Source of the DNA: Flavisphingomonas formosensis
GTDB lineage: Bacteria > Pseudomonadota > Alphaproteobacteria > Sphingomonadales > Sphingomonadaceae
NCBI RefSeq assembly: GCF_009755815.1
Contig: NZ_WRPK01000005.1
Location: 372,001 to 436,000, forward strand
Direction: 5' to 3'
Length of the DNA stretch: 64,000 nucleotides
Numbering within the stretch: the first letter of the stretch is position 1; each line of letters opens with the position of its first letter. The notes under the pieces were generated by a model that saw nothing but the letters and a program-made list of their open reading frames with translations, had not been told where the DNA came from and did not search any database. The position numbers and the translations under genes were made by a program. Positions 37,023 through 45,952 of the stretch are shown here, one piece after another.

Positions 37023-38365
37023 TATTGTCCTTCCTCGGATTTGCGCGCTCCGGATGGGCGCTGGGCGATCGCACCCCGGGCGTCGAGCGCGTCGAGCGTC
37101 TCGTCGTCGGCCGCAAGCCAGTCGCGCAGGATGTCGCGGGTATGTTCGCCGACGCGCGGCGGGCTGTATCGATAATCGGCCGGAGTCGCGGACAGCTTGC
37201 CCGGATAGGCGACGGTCGGGATCTCCACCCCATCCTCGCGCACGAAGCGGTGCACGGTGCCCCGCGCCTCGACGAAGGGATCCTCGAACACATCCTTGAT
37301 CGTGTTCACCGGCCCCGCCGGCACGCCGCAGGCAACGAACCGCGTCATGAGCTCGTCGCGCGGAAAGCCGCGCACCAGATCCTGGACGATCGCCTCGATC
37401 GCGTCGCGGTTGATCAGCCGCTGGCGGCTGGTGGCGAATCGCGGGTCGGTGCCGAGCTCAGGCACCCCCATCTCGGCGCAGAGCGCGCGGAACTGGCGGT
37501 CATTGCCGACGGCGATGATCATCACGCCGTCCGCCACCTCGAATGTCTTGTAGGGAACGACGGTGGGATGCCGGTTGCCGAGCCGGCCCGGCACGATGCC
37601 GCCCACCAGCCAGTTCATCGACTGGTTGGCGAGCATCGCGATCTGGGTGTCGAGCAGCGACACGTCGATCCGCTGCCCTTCTCCGGTGCGCTCGGCGTGA
37701 CGCAGGGCCGCGAGGATGCTGACCGTCGCATACATGCCGGTCGAAAGGTCGCACATGGCGACCCCGGCACGCAGCGGCCCGCCATCCTCCTCGCCGGTGA
37801 TGCTCATGAAGCCGCCCATGCCCTGGGCGACGAAATCATAGCCGCCGCGGTCCTTATAGGGGCCGGTCTGGCCGAAGCCGGTGATCGAGCAATAGACCAG
37901 GCGCGGGTTGATCGCGCTCAGCGACTCGTAATCGAGGCCGTATTTCCTGAGGCCGCCGACCTTGAAATTCTCGACGACGATGTCGGCCTGCGCGGCAAGC
38001 TTGCGGATCAGCTCCGCCCCCGCGGGATCGGCGAGGTTGATCGCCGCCGACCGCTTGTTGCGGTTGCACGACAGATAATAGGCGCTCTCGCCGATCTCCG
38101 GCTCGCCATCGGCGCCGGTGAGGTAGGGCGGGCCCCAGGCGCGGGTGTCGTCGCCATTGCCGGGCAGCTCGATCTTGATCACGTCCGCGCCGAAATCGGC
38201 AAGGATCTGCGTGGACCACGGCCCCGCGAGCACGCGCGAGAGATCGAGCACCTTGACGCCGTCGAGCGCGCGGCCGCTCATGCGCCCGCTCCCGCGTTCG
38301 CCGCGCACGCTGCCGTCTCGGCTTTCGATATGATGTCCGGAAAGCGCATTCGGCTCCTGCCCCAT
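37022..38365 (-). CDS. class III CoA-transferase (CaiB/BaiF)
   Basis: The single-domain enzyme opens with DGVKVLDLSRVLAGPWSTQI and carries the catalytic Asp in AMCDLSTGMYA. The C-terminal RVGEHTRDILRDWL is family-typical. Two starts are possible: ATG at 38365 with AGGAAG about 9 bases upstream (447 aa), or ATG at 38281 with GGGAG 7 bases upstream (419 aa, MSGRALDG). The shorter form fits the family better, but I keep the longer one because of its ribosome site. It transfers CoA to a pathway acid such as a dicarboxylate. It is the first gene of the operon ending at 33658. Confidence 0.88.
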
Positions 38366-38415
38366 ATTCTATTGCTTCCTGTGACATGGCAGATAGCGTT
38401 GCCCGAGACGAGCCA

Positions 38416-38440
38416 CAAGCATTTTTGCACTAGGGGATAC
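38416..38440 (-). promoter_or_regulatory. TATCCCC-TAG-TGCAAAAAT element before the CoA-transferase operon
   Basis: On the minus strand GTATCCCCTAGTGCAAAAAT lies about 55 bases before the ATG at 38365. It closely resembles TTATCCCCCTGTGCAAAATA at 48789-48812, which precedes another minus-strand operon. It is a probable promoter or operator of the four-gene operon. Confidence 0.45.
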
Positions 38441-38448
38441 TTTTCCTC

Positions 38449-38850
38449 TCACTTCGCCTTGGTTGTGGTGCGCAGATAGGCGATCAGGTTCGCCCGATCG
38501 GCCGGGTTGGCGATGCCCGGAAAGGCCATGCGCGTGCCCGGCACGGCCGTCATCGGCTTGGCTATGAAGGCATCCACCGTCTTGTCGTCCCACACGATCT
38601 TCGATGCCTTCATCGCGGGCGAATAGGCGAAGCCGGGCACCGTGCCCGCCCTGCGTCCGAACATTCCGGAAAGCGACGGGCCGAGCCTGTTCTTGCCGGG
38701 CTCCACCGCATGGCAGATGGCGCAGCGCATGAAGAGGGTCTTGCCCTTGGCAGGATCCGCCGCCTGGGCGTGGGCGGACGAAGCGAGCGCGCCGATGGCG
38801 GCAGCTGCGAGAGCGAACGTCACGGCGTCACGATACAGGGGCACACGCAA
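38449..38850 (-). CDS. class I cytochrome c
   Basis: The 133-aa protein has a signal peptide (to about residue 28, ASSAHAQA) and a single haem site CAICH near residue 43, with the Met ligand in GTRMAFPGI. Its size fits cytochrome c2/c552-type carriers (KGKTLFMRCAICHAVEPGKN). It is periplasmic and is the plausible electron acceptor for the two PQQ/haem dehydrogenases. It lies 83 bases upstream of the CoA-transferase operon on the same strand, with the TGCA element in between, so it may be a separate unit. Confidence 0.93.
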   Translation of the reverse strand: MRVPLYRDAVTFALAAAAIGALASSAHAQAADPAKGKTLFMRCAICHAVEPGKNRLGPSLSGMFGRRAGTVPGFAYSPAMKASKIVWDDKTVDAFIAKPMTAVPGTRMAFPGIANPADRANLIAYLRTTTKAK

Positions 38851-38877
38851 ACTCCTTCTTTCATTGTTCGCATAATT

Positions 38878-38899
38878 CTATACCAGTGTGCACGAATTA
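38878..38899 (+). promoter_or_regulatory. CTATACC-N3-GTGCA element before the EamA gene
   Basis: CTATACC (38878-38884) followed after three bases by GTGCAC (38888-38893) and GAATTAG. It has the same layout as 12185 and 48862. It lies in the divergent gap between cytochrome c and the EamA transporter. Confidence 0.45.
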
Positions 38900-38975
38900 G
38901 CGATGGCTTATCCCGTCGCATATTGAAACGGGTGCGGGCAGCGCGGGCCTGGCAGCCACCAGGAAGAGGAAAATC

Positions 38976-39914
38976 ATGGCTACGGTCGACCACAAGGCCG
39001 ACAGCGCGCATTTCGGGCCCGTCGGCCTGTCCGTCGCGATTCTCGTCGATATCATGTTCGCGCTCAACGTCGTCGCGATGAAGGTGGTGGTGACGGCGAC
39101 ATCGCCGCTGCTCTCCGTCGCGCTCCGCATGGGTGCGGTCTTCCTCTTCTGTGCACCGGCCTTCCGGCTCGTGCCGGGGCGCAACCGGGCCCTGGCGCTC
39201 TACGGCTTCCTCAATGGCGGCCTGTTCCTGCTGCTGATGAATCTGGCGCTGTTCATGGCGACCAATGTCGGCACCCTCGCGATCGCAGGGCAGCTCAGCG
39301 TGCCTTTTTCGCTCCTGCTCGGCGCGCTGATCTTCGGCGAGCGGCTTTCGTCGCGCAAGATCGTCGGCATCGTGCTGGCCTTTGCCGGCGTCGCCATATT
39401 GGTGTTCGATCCACATATTCTCGGCGAGATACCGGCGGTGCTGATCATGGCGGCCGCGGCTTTCACCTGGGGCGGGGCGACCCTGATCCAGCGGCGGCTG
39501 GGCGGGATCCCGGTGATGACGATCCAGGCCTGGAACGGGCTGATGGGTGCGGCGGTGCTGGCGCCCTTCGCGCTCATCTTCGAGCCCGGGACGCTCGCCA
39601 AACTGCCGCAGGCGAGCGGGGAGGCGATCGGCTGGTTCGCCTTCTCGGTGCTGGGCTCGACGGTGATCGGGCAGGGGGCGCTCGCCTGGCTGCTGCAGCG
39701 CCATCCGATCTCGACGGTGATGCCGCTGATGCTCGCCTCGCCGGTGATGGCGACGCTGTTCGCTTCGCTCTATTTCCACACGCCTATCACGCCGGTGATG
39801 GCGTTCGGCGGGTTGCTGGCACTGGCGGGGGTGAGTCTGATTGCGTTGACGAAAGAGGGGGTGAGGGGTGACGGCTCTAAGCCATCGGAAGTCAATCAGA
39901 CCCGCTCATCCTGA
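38976..39914 (+). CDS. EamA/DMT-family transporter
   Basis: The 312-aa protein has ten hydrophobic helices in two EamA repeats (residues about 15-145 and 160-295), for example LIFGERLSSRKIVGIVLAFA closing repeat one. It is an inner-membrane drug/metabolite transporter; the substrate is not predictable. AGGAAGAGGAAAATC precedes the ATG. The stop codon lies inside the left arm of a palindromic repeat (39902-39918), and the last residues (PSEVNQTRSS) are encoded by or next to that element, so the C-terminus may have been altered by its insertion. Confidence 0.9.
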   Translation: MATVDHKADSAHFGPVGLSVAILVDIMFALNVVAMKVVVTATSPLLSVALRMGAVFLFCAPAFRLVPGRNRALALYGFLNGGLFLLLMNLALFMATNVGTLAIAGQLSVPFSLLLGALIFGERLSSRKIVGIVLAFAGVAILVFDPHILGEIPAVLIMAAAAFTWGGATLIQRRLGGIPVMTIQAWNGLMGAAVLAPFALIFEPGTLAKLPQASGEAIGWFAFSVLGSTVIGQGALAWLLQRHPISTVMPLMLASPVMATLFASLYFHTPITPVMAFGGLLALAGVSLIALTKEGVRGDGSKPSEVNQTRSS

Positions 39915-40056
39915 GTAGCCATTGAGCTTGTCGAAATGGCGTATCGAAGGATCGGCCGAAGCGTTTGTCCTTCGATACGGGTCTTCTTCGGGTTCCCACG
40001 AAAATGCCATTTTCGTGGGTGCCCTCCCAGGCTCAGCCCCTACTCAGGATGAGCGG
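39902..40056. repeat. palindromic element (REP family B) between convergent genes
   Basis: The outer arms CCGCTCATCCTGAGTAG (39902-39918) and CTACTCAGGATGAGCGG (40040-40056) are perfect 17-base inverted repeats. Inside lie GTATCGAAGGA/TCCTTCGATAC (39941-39951, 39968-39978) and a tight hairpin CCCACGAAAATG/CATTTTCGTGGG (39995-40006, 40008-40019). The segment GAGCTTGTCGAA also occurs at 41349. The inner hairpin could stop transcription of both convergent genes. Confidence 0.8.
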
Positions 40057-40088
40057 ATGGGTTTGGCTCAGTTGTGAGCTATGCGATC

Positions 40089-41285
40089 TCACGCCCGCTC
40101 GAACACCGCGGCGAGGCCCTGACCGCCGCCGATGCACATCGTCTCGAGGCCGTAGCGGCCGTCGCGGCGCTGCAGCTCGCGCATCAGGTTGGCGAGGATG
40201 CGTCCGCCGGTCGCGCCGATCGGGTGGCCGAGCGAAATGCCGGAGCCGTTGACGTTCAGCCGATCGCGATCGTCCCAGCCCCAGCCCTTGAGGCAGGCGA
40301 GCACCTGCGGCGCGAAGGCCTCGTTGAGCTCGACGAGATCGATGTCGTTCCAGCCGAGGCCGGTGCGCGCGAACAGCTTCGCCACCGCCGGCACCGGGCC
40401 GATGCCCATGCGCGAGGGATCGCAGCCCGCCGCGGCCCAGCTGTGCAGATAACCCATCGGCTCCAGGCCGAGCTCTGCCAGCTTGTCCTCGGCGACGACC
40501 AGGCAGGCGGCCGCGGCGTCGTTCTGCTGGCTGGCATTGCCGGCGGTGACCACGCCGCCCTTCTCGATCGGCTTCAGCAGGGCGAGCGATTCCGGCGTCG
40601 CATCGGCACGGATGCCCTCGTCCTTGGCGAACAGCACGGGATCGCCCTTGCGTTGCGGCACCGGCACGGGAACCAGCTCGTCGTCGAACTTGCCCTCGGC
40701 CCAGGCCTTGGCGGCGCGCTGATGGCTCATCGCGGCATATTCGTCGCAGGCCTCGCGGCTGATGTCATAATCCTTGGCGAGGTTGTTCGCCGTCTCGATC
40801 ATGCCGGTGATGATGCCGTAGCGCGCGATCGGCTGGGACATGACGCGGCCGCGGGTCAGCCGATCGTGCAGCGTCGTCGATCCGGAACGGGCGCCATGGC
40901 GATGATCGATGGAATAATATTCGACGTTGCTCATGCTCTCCACGCCGCCGGCGACGACGATGTCGGCCGCGCCGGTCTGGATGCGCATCGCGGCATCGAT
41001 CACCGCCTGGAGGCCCGAGCCGCAGCGCCGATCGAGCTGAACGCCCGGAATGGACTCCGGAAAGCCCGCCGCCAGCGCCGACCAGCGGCCGATGCAGGGT
41101 GCCTCGCCATTGCCATAGCCCTGGCTGAAGACGACATCGTCGATCCGCTCCGGGTCGATCTTCGTGCGCTCGACCAGCGCCTTCAGGATCACGGCACCGA
41201 GATCACCGGCGGTGATCGAGGCGAGCGAGCCGCCGAACTTGCCGACGGCGGTGCGGATGGGAGCGACGATGGCGGCTCTGCGCAT
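40089..41285 (-). CDS. acetyl-CoA acetyltransferase (thiolase)
   Basis: The 398-aa thiolase carries the nucleophile Cys in LDRRCGSGLQAVIDAA near residue 90, the His in GSGISLGHPIGATGG and the second Cys in MCIGGGQGLA. The pattern is of FadA/AtoB-type enzymes; the chain-length preference is not visible. It ends four bases of stop codon from a REP region and is the last gene of the run of minus-strand catabolic genes from 48660. A REP element (41338-41430) separates it from the acyl-CoA dehydrogenase gene, so it may have its own transcript level. Confidence 0.93.
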   Translation of the reverse strand: MRRAAIVAPIRTAVGKFGGSLASITAGDLGAVILKALVERTKIDPERIDDVVFSQGYGNGEAPCIGRWSALAAGFPESIPGVQLDRRCGSGLQAVIDAAMRIQTGAADIVVAGGVESMSNVEYYSIDHRHGARSGSTTLHDRLTRGRVMSQPIARYGIITGMIETANNLAKDYDISREACDEYAAMSHQRAAKAWAEGKFDDELVPVPVPQRKGDPVLFAKDEGIRADATPESLALLKPIEKGGVVTAGNASQQNDAAAACLVVAEDKLAELGLEPMGYLHSWAAAGCDPSRMGIGPVPAVAKLFARTGLGWNDIDLVELNEAFAPQVLACLKGWGWDDRDRLNVNGSGISLGHPIGATGGRILANLMRELQRRDGRYGLETMCIGGGQGLAAVFERA

Positions 41286-41337
41286 GGAATGTCCCTTTGG
41301 GTTGGGTGGAGTAATGTGGATATGGTGCGTTTATTCC

Positions 41338-41430
41338 CCGTTCGGGCTGAGCTTGTCGAAGCCCTTTCCTCCTCATTCTGGCAACGAACGGAAGAAGAAG
41401 GGAGTGCTTCGACAGGCTCAGCACGAACGG
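41338..41430. repeat. palindromic element (REP family B)
   Basis: CCGTTCGGGCTGAGCTTGTC and GAAGC (41338-41362) pair with GCTTCGACAGGCTCAGCACG and AACGG (41406-41430) with two mismatches over 25 bases. This is a well-known type of sphingomonad interspersed palindrome. It lies between the thiolase and dehydrogenase genes and is about 20 bases from the dehydrogenase stop. Confidence 0.8.
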
Positions 41431-41449
41431 CGAAAGGGTGGTATCTCGA

Positions 41450-42601
41450 TCAGCCGGCCTCGGCCTGGCGGATCATCTGCTTGGCGATGATCGTCTGCTG
41501 GATCTGGCTGGTCCCTTCGTAGATGCGGAGCAGGCGCACGTCGCGATAGAAGCGCTCGACCTTATATTCGGCCATATAGCCGGCGCCGCCATAGATCTGC
41601 ACGGCACGGTCGGCGATGCGGCCCACCGCCTCGGAGGCGTGATATTTGAGTGCCGAACATTCGAGGCTCACCGGTTCGCCGGCATCAAACTTCGCGGCTA
41701 CCGACTTCATCAGCGCCTCGGTGGTCAGCATGTCCACCTTCATGTCGGCGAGCATCGCCTGGACGAGCTGGAAGTTGCCGATGCGCTGGCCGAACTGCTT
41801 GCGCTCCAGCGCATAGCGCAGGCTCATCTCGATCAGCCGGTCGCACATGCCGAGCGAGACGGCGGCGATGTGGATGCGGCCACGATCGAGCACCTTCATC
41901 GCCGTCTTGAAGCCGCGGCCGGGCACGCCGCCGATGATCGCGCTGGCGGGCAGCACGACGTCGTCGAGGATCACGTCGGTGGTGACCGCACCTTTCTGGC
42001 CCATCTTCTTGTCCGGCTTGCCGAGCGAAATGCCCGGCGTGTCGGCCGGCAGGATGAAGGCGGAGATGCCCGCGGCGCCCTTCACATCCGGCTCGGTGCG
42101 CGCCATCAGCGTGAAGACGTTGGCGCGCGGTGCATTGGTGATGTAACGCTTCGTGCCGCTGATCCGGTATGTTTCGCCGTCGCGCACCGCTGCGGTGCGC
42201 AGCGATCCGGCGTCCGAACCGGCCTCCGGCTCGGTGAGCCCGAAGCTGGCGATCGCCTCGCCGGTTGCGAATTTGGGCAGCCATTCGCGCTTCTGCTCCT
42301 CGGTGCCGTCCATCACGATGCCCTGGCTGCCGATGCCGACGGTGGTGCCGATCACCGAGCGGAAGACGACCGAGGCGCGGGTCAGCTCGCGGATGATCGC
42401 CGCCTCTTCGGACATGGTGCAGCCGAGGCCGTCATAGGCCTCCGGCACGGAGATGCCGAACAGGCCCATCTCCTTCATTTGGTCGATGATCTCGGCAGGG
42501 ACGGCGTCGGCCTCCTCCACCGCATCCTCGGCGGGGATCAGCTTCTCGTCGACGAAGCGGCGGACGGTGCTGAGGAACAGCGAGAAGGTTTCGGTGTCCA
42601 T
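41450..42601 (-). CDS. acyl-CoA dehydrogenase
   Basis: The 383-aa protein is a standard-length ACAD: FGLTEPEAGSDAGSLRT and ISGTKRYITNAP flavin segments in the middle and the catalytic Glu in RIYEGTSQIQQTIIAKQM near the C-terminus. All expected active-site features are present. It oxidises an acyl-CoA to the 2-enoyl-CoA, passing electrons to ETF. It lies 10 bases after the dehydratase gene at 42612 and upstream of a thiolase, making a coherent beta-oxidation set. Confidence 0.93.
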   Translation of the reverse strand: MDTETFSLFLSTVRRFVDEKLIPAEDAVEEADAVPAEIIDQMKEMGLFGISVPEAYDGLGCTMSEEAAIIRELTRASVVFRSVIGTTVGIGSQGIVMDGTEEQKREWLPKFATGEAIASFGLTEPEAGSDAGSLRTAAVRDGETYRISGTKRYITNAPRANVFTLMARTEPDVKGAAGISAFILPADTPGISLGKPDKKMGQKGAVTTDVILDDVVLPASAIIGGVPGRGFKTAMKVLDRGRIHIAAVSLGMCDRLIEMSLRYALERKQFGQRIGNFQLVQAMLADMKVDMLTTEALMKSVAAKFDAGEPVSLECSALKYHASEAVGRIADRAVQIYGGAGYMAEYKVERFYRDVRLLRIYEGTSQIQQTIIAKQMIRQAEAG

Positions 42602-42611
42602 GGGTGTCTCC

Positions 42612-43466
42612 TCAATGTCCTGAATGTGCTTGGAAATCCGCCGTGGCGATCATCGCATCGGCACCGTCGCAGCGCAGGGCGCGGACCTTGCCGGCGCCGT
42701 CGTCGCGCAGCAGGATCGGCTGGCCGCAGAATAGCGGGGCGACCGCGCGGAAGCCGAAGCCGGTGGGCGTGCCGCCGCTGCGCCGGGCGTGGCCGAACAG
42801 CCGCGCCGCCGTGAATGGGCCGTGGACGACGAGGCCGGGATAGCCTTCCTCGCCGGTGGCGTAGGGCAGGTCATAGTGGATGCGGTGGCTGTTGAAGGTA
42901 GCCGCGGAGACGCGGAACAAGTCCACGGGGGTCGGGTTCCACAGCGCGTCGCCGTTTTGCGGCGCGATCTCGGCGGGCACCACCGGCGGGGTGGGCGCCC
43001 CGGCGTCGCGATAGACGATCGTCTGCTTCTCGTTGATGCGCATCGCGCCGTCCTGGGTGATGCGATGTTCGAGCTGGACGAGGACGAGCTGGCCGCTGCG
43101 GCCGGCCTTGTGCGTGACGTCGAGGATGGTCGATCGGCGCTCGGCCTCGCGGTCGAGCAGCAGCGGCGCCTCGAAGCGCATCTCGGCGGCGGCGAACATG
43201 CGGCGCGGCAGGGTGACCGGGGGCAGGAAGCCGCCGCGCTTGGGATGGCCGTCCGGCCCGATCTGGTCGGCGGCGACGGTCGGCAGGAAGAAGGCCCAAT
43301 GGGCGAGGGGTGGCTGGCTGCTCTCGACGTCCAGCGTCTCGCCGAGCGCGGCAGCGAAGCGGCGCAATGTCTCGGTGGAGAGATGCTCGCGGCGCAGCTC
43401 CTCCTTGCCGATCCAGCCGCGCCAGTGGACGATGTCGTCTTCAGAGACCATGGTGTTGCTCGCCAT
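42612..43466 (-). CDS. MaoC/HTD2-type dehydratase (mesaconyl-C4-CoA-hydratase-like)
   Basis: The ATG at 43466 (MASNTMVSEDDIVHWRGW) has GGAG five bases upstream; an open frame continuing to 43592 would translate palindromic repeat. The 284-aa protein has an N-terminal FAS1-like dehydratase half (RRFAAALGETLDVES, PPLAHWAFFLPT) and a C-terminal hot-dog half with FNSHRIHYDLPYATGEEGYPGLVVHGP, the MaoC-type hydratase motif with Asp and His. Relatives include mesaconyl-C4-CoA hydratase and HTD2. It hydrates an enoyl-CoA, probably the product of the dehydrogenase at 41450. A class III CoA-transferase gene precedes it. Confidence 0.85.
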   Translation of the reverse strand: MASNTMVSEDDIVHWRGWIGKEELRREHLSTETLRRFAAALGETLDVESSQPPLAHWAFFLPTVAADQIGPDGHPKRGGFLPPVTLPRRMFAAAEMRFEAPLLLDREAERRSTILDVTHKAGRSGQLVLVQLEHRITQDGAMRINEKQTIVYRDAGAPTPPVVPAEIAPQNGDALWNPTPVDLFRVSAATFNSHRIHYDLPYATGEEGYPGLVVHGPFTAARLFGHARRSGGTPTGFGFRAVAPLFCGQPILLRDDGAGKVRALRCDGADAMIATADFQAHSGH

Positions 43467-43499
43467 CCCTTCTCCCCGCGAAGGCAGGGCGATCACGCC

Positions 43500-43715
43500 C
43501 TTCATCCTCCCCTGCAGGGAGTGTCGGGTTGGATTGCCCCCGGCAATCCAAGATCGTGCCGGGGGCACGATGGACCCGACACTGGGGACCACCGAAGGTG
43601 GTGGAGGGGCTTAGCCTCACCACCTGCGTGTCGCTTGTTGTGACCGGCGGCCCCTCCACCACCCTGCGGGCGGTCCCCCTCCCCCTGTGGGGGAGGATGA
43701 TGCGCCCGACATCTC
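43500..43715. repeat. nested palindromic intergenic element
   Basis: Several perfect inverted repeats are nested: AGTGTCGGGT/ACCCGACACT (43520-43529, 43574-43583) enclosing GGATTGCC/GGCAATCC (43531-43538, 43542-43549) and TCGTGCC/GGCACGA (43554-43560, 43564-43570). A second structure is GGTGGTGGAGGGGC/GCCCCTCCACCACC (43597-43610, 43650-43663). The whole gap between the CoA-transferase and the dehydratase gene is occupied by it. The form is a compound REP/BIME-like element. Confidence 0.8.
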
Positions 43716-43718
43716 CGC

Positions 43719-44927
43719 TCACGCCACGATCCCCTCGTCATGCAGCCGGGCGATGGTGCCGCTGTCGAACGACAGCAGCTCGGCCAAAACCTGATCGGTA
43801 TGTTCGCCGAGGCGCGGCGCGATCGCCACGGGGCCGCGCTCCTCCCCGGCGAAGGTCGCCGCCGGGCCGGAGGTCGGATAGCTGAGGCCGCTCGGATGGG
43901 TCAGCGTCTCGAACAGCGGGTTGGCGGTGAACAGGCGGGGATCGCCGGTGACCGCCTGGTGGAGCGTTCGATATTCCCCCCAGGTGACGCCACCGGCGTC
44001 GAAGGCGGGCTTCAGGGCTTCGCTGTCGCGGGCTGCGAAGGCGCGCTCGAACAGCGGGAAGAGGCGGGCGCGGTGGACGAAGCGGACGCCCTCGTCCTTG
44101 GCGAAGCTGACGCCGAGCTCGGCCTCGAGCGCGGCGATCTCGGCGGCCAGGTCGAGTGTCTTGACGAGGCCGGTCCATTGCCGGCCGGTGATCGCGACGA
44201 CGATCAGGCGGCGGCCGTCGGCGGTGACGAAATCGCGGCCGAAGGCACCGAACAGGTCGTTGCCCATGCGCGGCCGGTCCCCGCCGTGCAGCACCTCGGC
44301 GACCTGGCCGAGATGGCTGAGGCTGGATGCGGCGAGATCGGAGAGCGGCACGCGGATCTCGGCGCCCTGGCCGGTGGCGCGGCGCCGGAGCAGTGCTGAG
44401 GCCATGGCGAAGGCGGCATAGGCCCCGCCGAGCAGGTCCCAGGCCGGCAGGACATGATTGACTGGCCGGTCGTCGTCGGCCGGACCGGTCATGGCGGGGA
44501 TGCCCGCCGCGGCATTGACGGTGTAATCGACCGCCGGCGATCCGTCCGACCAACCCATCACGCGCACCGTGATGATGTCGGGACGCCTTTCCTTGAGCGC
44601 GTCGTGCGACAGGAAACCCTTCACCGGATAGTTGGTGAGGAAGAGGCCGGCATTGTCGCCCGGCGCGGTCGCCAGCGCCACCGCCAGCTCGCGCCCCTCG
44701 GGCCGGCCGAGATCGATGGCGATCGATTTCTTGCCCTTGTTGAGCCCCTCCCAATAGAGGCTCGCGCCATTGGGCGCGACCGGCCAGCGCCGCCAGTCCG
44801 GCCCGCCGCCGATCGCGTCGAAGCGGATCACCTCGGCGCCCATCTGCGCGAGGTGGAGGCCGCAGGACGGGCCGGCGATGAAGGCCGATCCCTCGACGAC
44901 GCGCAGCCCCTTCAGCAGATCGTACAT
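43719..44927 (-). CDS. class III CoA-transferase (CaiB/BaiF)
   Basis: The start is the ATG at 44927 (MYDLLKGLRVVEGSAF) with AGAGGGG upstream, 11 bases after the reductase stop; longer starts run into the reductase gene. The 402-aa protein carries the catalytic Asp in LPAWDLLGGAYAAFAMAS, and the C-terminal RLGEHTDQVLAEL. It transfers CoA between acids. Its place before a mesaconyl-hydratase-like gene recalls the Mct/Meh pair of the 3-hydroxypropionate bicycle, but both are members of large families and the substrates may be different. Confidence 0.88.
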   Translation of the reverse strand: MYDLLKGLRVVEGSAFIAGPSCGLHLAQMGAEVIRFDAIGGGPDWRRWPVAPNGASLYWEGLNKGKKSIAIDLGRPEGRELAVALATAPGDNAGLFLTNYPVKGFLSHDALKERRPDIITVRVMGWSDGSPAVDYTVNAAAGIPAMTGPADDDRPVNHVLPAWDLLGGAYAAFAMASALLRRRATGQGAEIRVPLSDLAASSLSHLGQVAEVLHGGDRPRMGNDLFGAFGRDFVTADGRRLIVVAITGRQWTGLVKTLDLAAEIAALEAELGVSFAKDEGVRFVHRARLFPLFERAFAARDSEALKPAFDAGGVTWGEYRTLHQAVTGDPRLFTANPLFETLTHPSGLSYPTSGPAATFAGEERGPVAIAPRLGEHTDQVLAELLSFDSGTIARLHDEGIVA

Positions 44928-44938
44928 ATGCCCCCCTC

Positions 44939-45952
44939 TCAGCCGAGCTTCACCAGCGACCGGCCGAGATTCTCGCCGCTGAACAGCCCGAAGAAGGCGT
45001 CCAGCGAACGCGCGAGGCCGTCCTGGACGGTCTCCGCTTGGCGCATCAGCCCGGCTTCGTACCACGCAGTCATGTCCGCGAGGAACTGCTGCTCGAGGTC
45101 CATGTGGTCAAGCACGATGAATCCTTCGAGACGGAGACTTTTTGTCATGATCATGGTGAGGTTGCGCGGAACGGTGGGTGCGTCGGTCACATTATATTGC
45201 GAGATCATCCCGCAGATCGCGAAGCGCGCCCGCTTGTTGGCGAGCGCGAGCGCGGCCTGGAGATGATCGCCGCCGACATTCTCGAAATTGACGTCGATGC
45301 CGGTCGCGCCGATCGCCTTGACCTCGCGGGCGAGTGCCTTGGTGAGATTGGGTTCGGCCTTGTAATCGATCGCCGCATCCAGCTTCAGCGTGTCGAGCAG
45401 GAATTGCTTCTTGCGAGCGCCGCCGGCCGAACCGATGACCTTGTGGCCCTTGATCCTGGCGATCTGGCACGCAATCGAGCCGACGCCGCCGGATGCGGCG
45501 GAGACGAAGACGACATCGCCATCCTTCATCTCGGCGATGCGCAGCAGGCCGACATAGGCGGTGAGGCCGGTCGGGCCGGCGAAACCGAGATAGGCCTGCG
45601 GCGGCAGCGTGCCCCGCACGCGATGCTGGAGCGCGCCGGCCGGCGCGTTGAACAGCTCGCGCCAGCCGAGGCGGGAGAAGACGAGATCGCCGGGCGCGAA
45701 GCCGGGATCCTCGGAAGCGACCACCTCGCCGATTGCCGGACCTTCCATCGGCCCGTCCAGCACGAAGGGCGGAACATAGCTCTTGGCGTCGCTCATCCGG
45801 CCGCGCATCGCGGGATCGACCGCCATCCAGAGGTTGCGCACCTGCACCTCGCCCGGGCCGGGCGGCGGCACGTCGACGCTGACCAGCGCGAAATCCTCCG
45901 CAACCGGCACGCCCACCGGCCGGCGCTTCAGATGCATTTCCCCAGATTTCAT
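44939..45952 (-). CDS. NADP-dependent MDR oxidoreductase (leukotriene-B4-dehydrogenase/CurA-like)
   Basis: The 337-aa medium-chain reductase has the subfamily's N-terminal VDPAMRGRMSDAKSYVPPF and GDLVFSRLGWRE segments and the Rossmann motif VFVSAASGGVGSIACQIARI with KGHKVIGSAGG for NADP. Zinc ligands are missing. Relatives reduce or oxidise the alpha,beta bond of enones and enals. A palindrome-filled gap of 325 bases separates it from the upstream dehydrogenases; the CoA-transferase gene follows after 11 bases, so these two are co-transcribed. Confidence 0.9.
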   Translation of the reverse strand: MKSGEMHLKRRPVGVPVAEDFALVSVDVPPPGPGEVQVRNLWMAVDPAMRGRMSDAKSYVPPFVLDGPMEGPAIGEVVASEDPGFAPGDLVFSRLGWRELFNAPAGALQHRVRGTLPPQAYLGFAGPTGLTAYVGLLRIAEMKDGDVVFVSAASGGVGSIACQIARIKGHKVIGSAGGARKKQFLLDTLKLDAAIDYKAEPNLTKALAREVKAIGATGIDVNFENVGGDHLQAALALANKRARFAICGMISQYNVTDAPTVPRNLTMIMTKSLRLEGFIVLDHMDLEQQFLADMTAWYEAGLMRQAETVQDGLARSLDAFFGLFSGENLGRSLVKLG

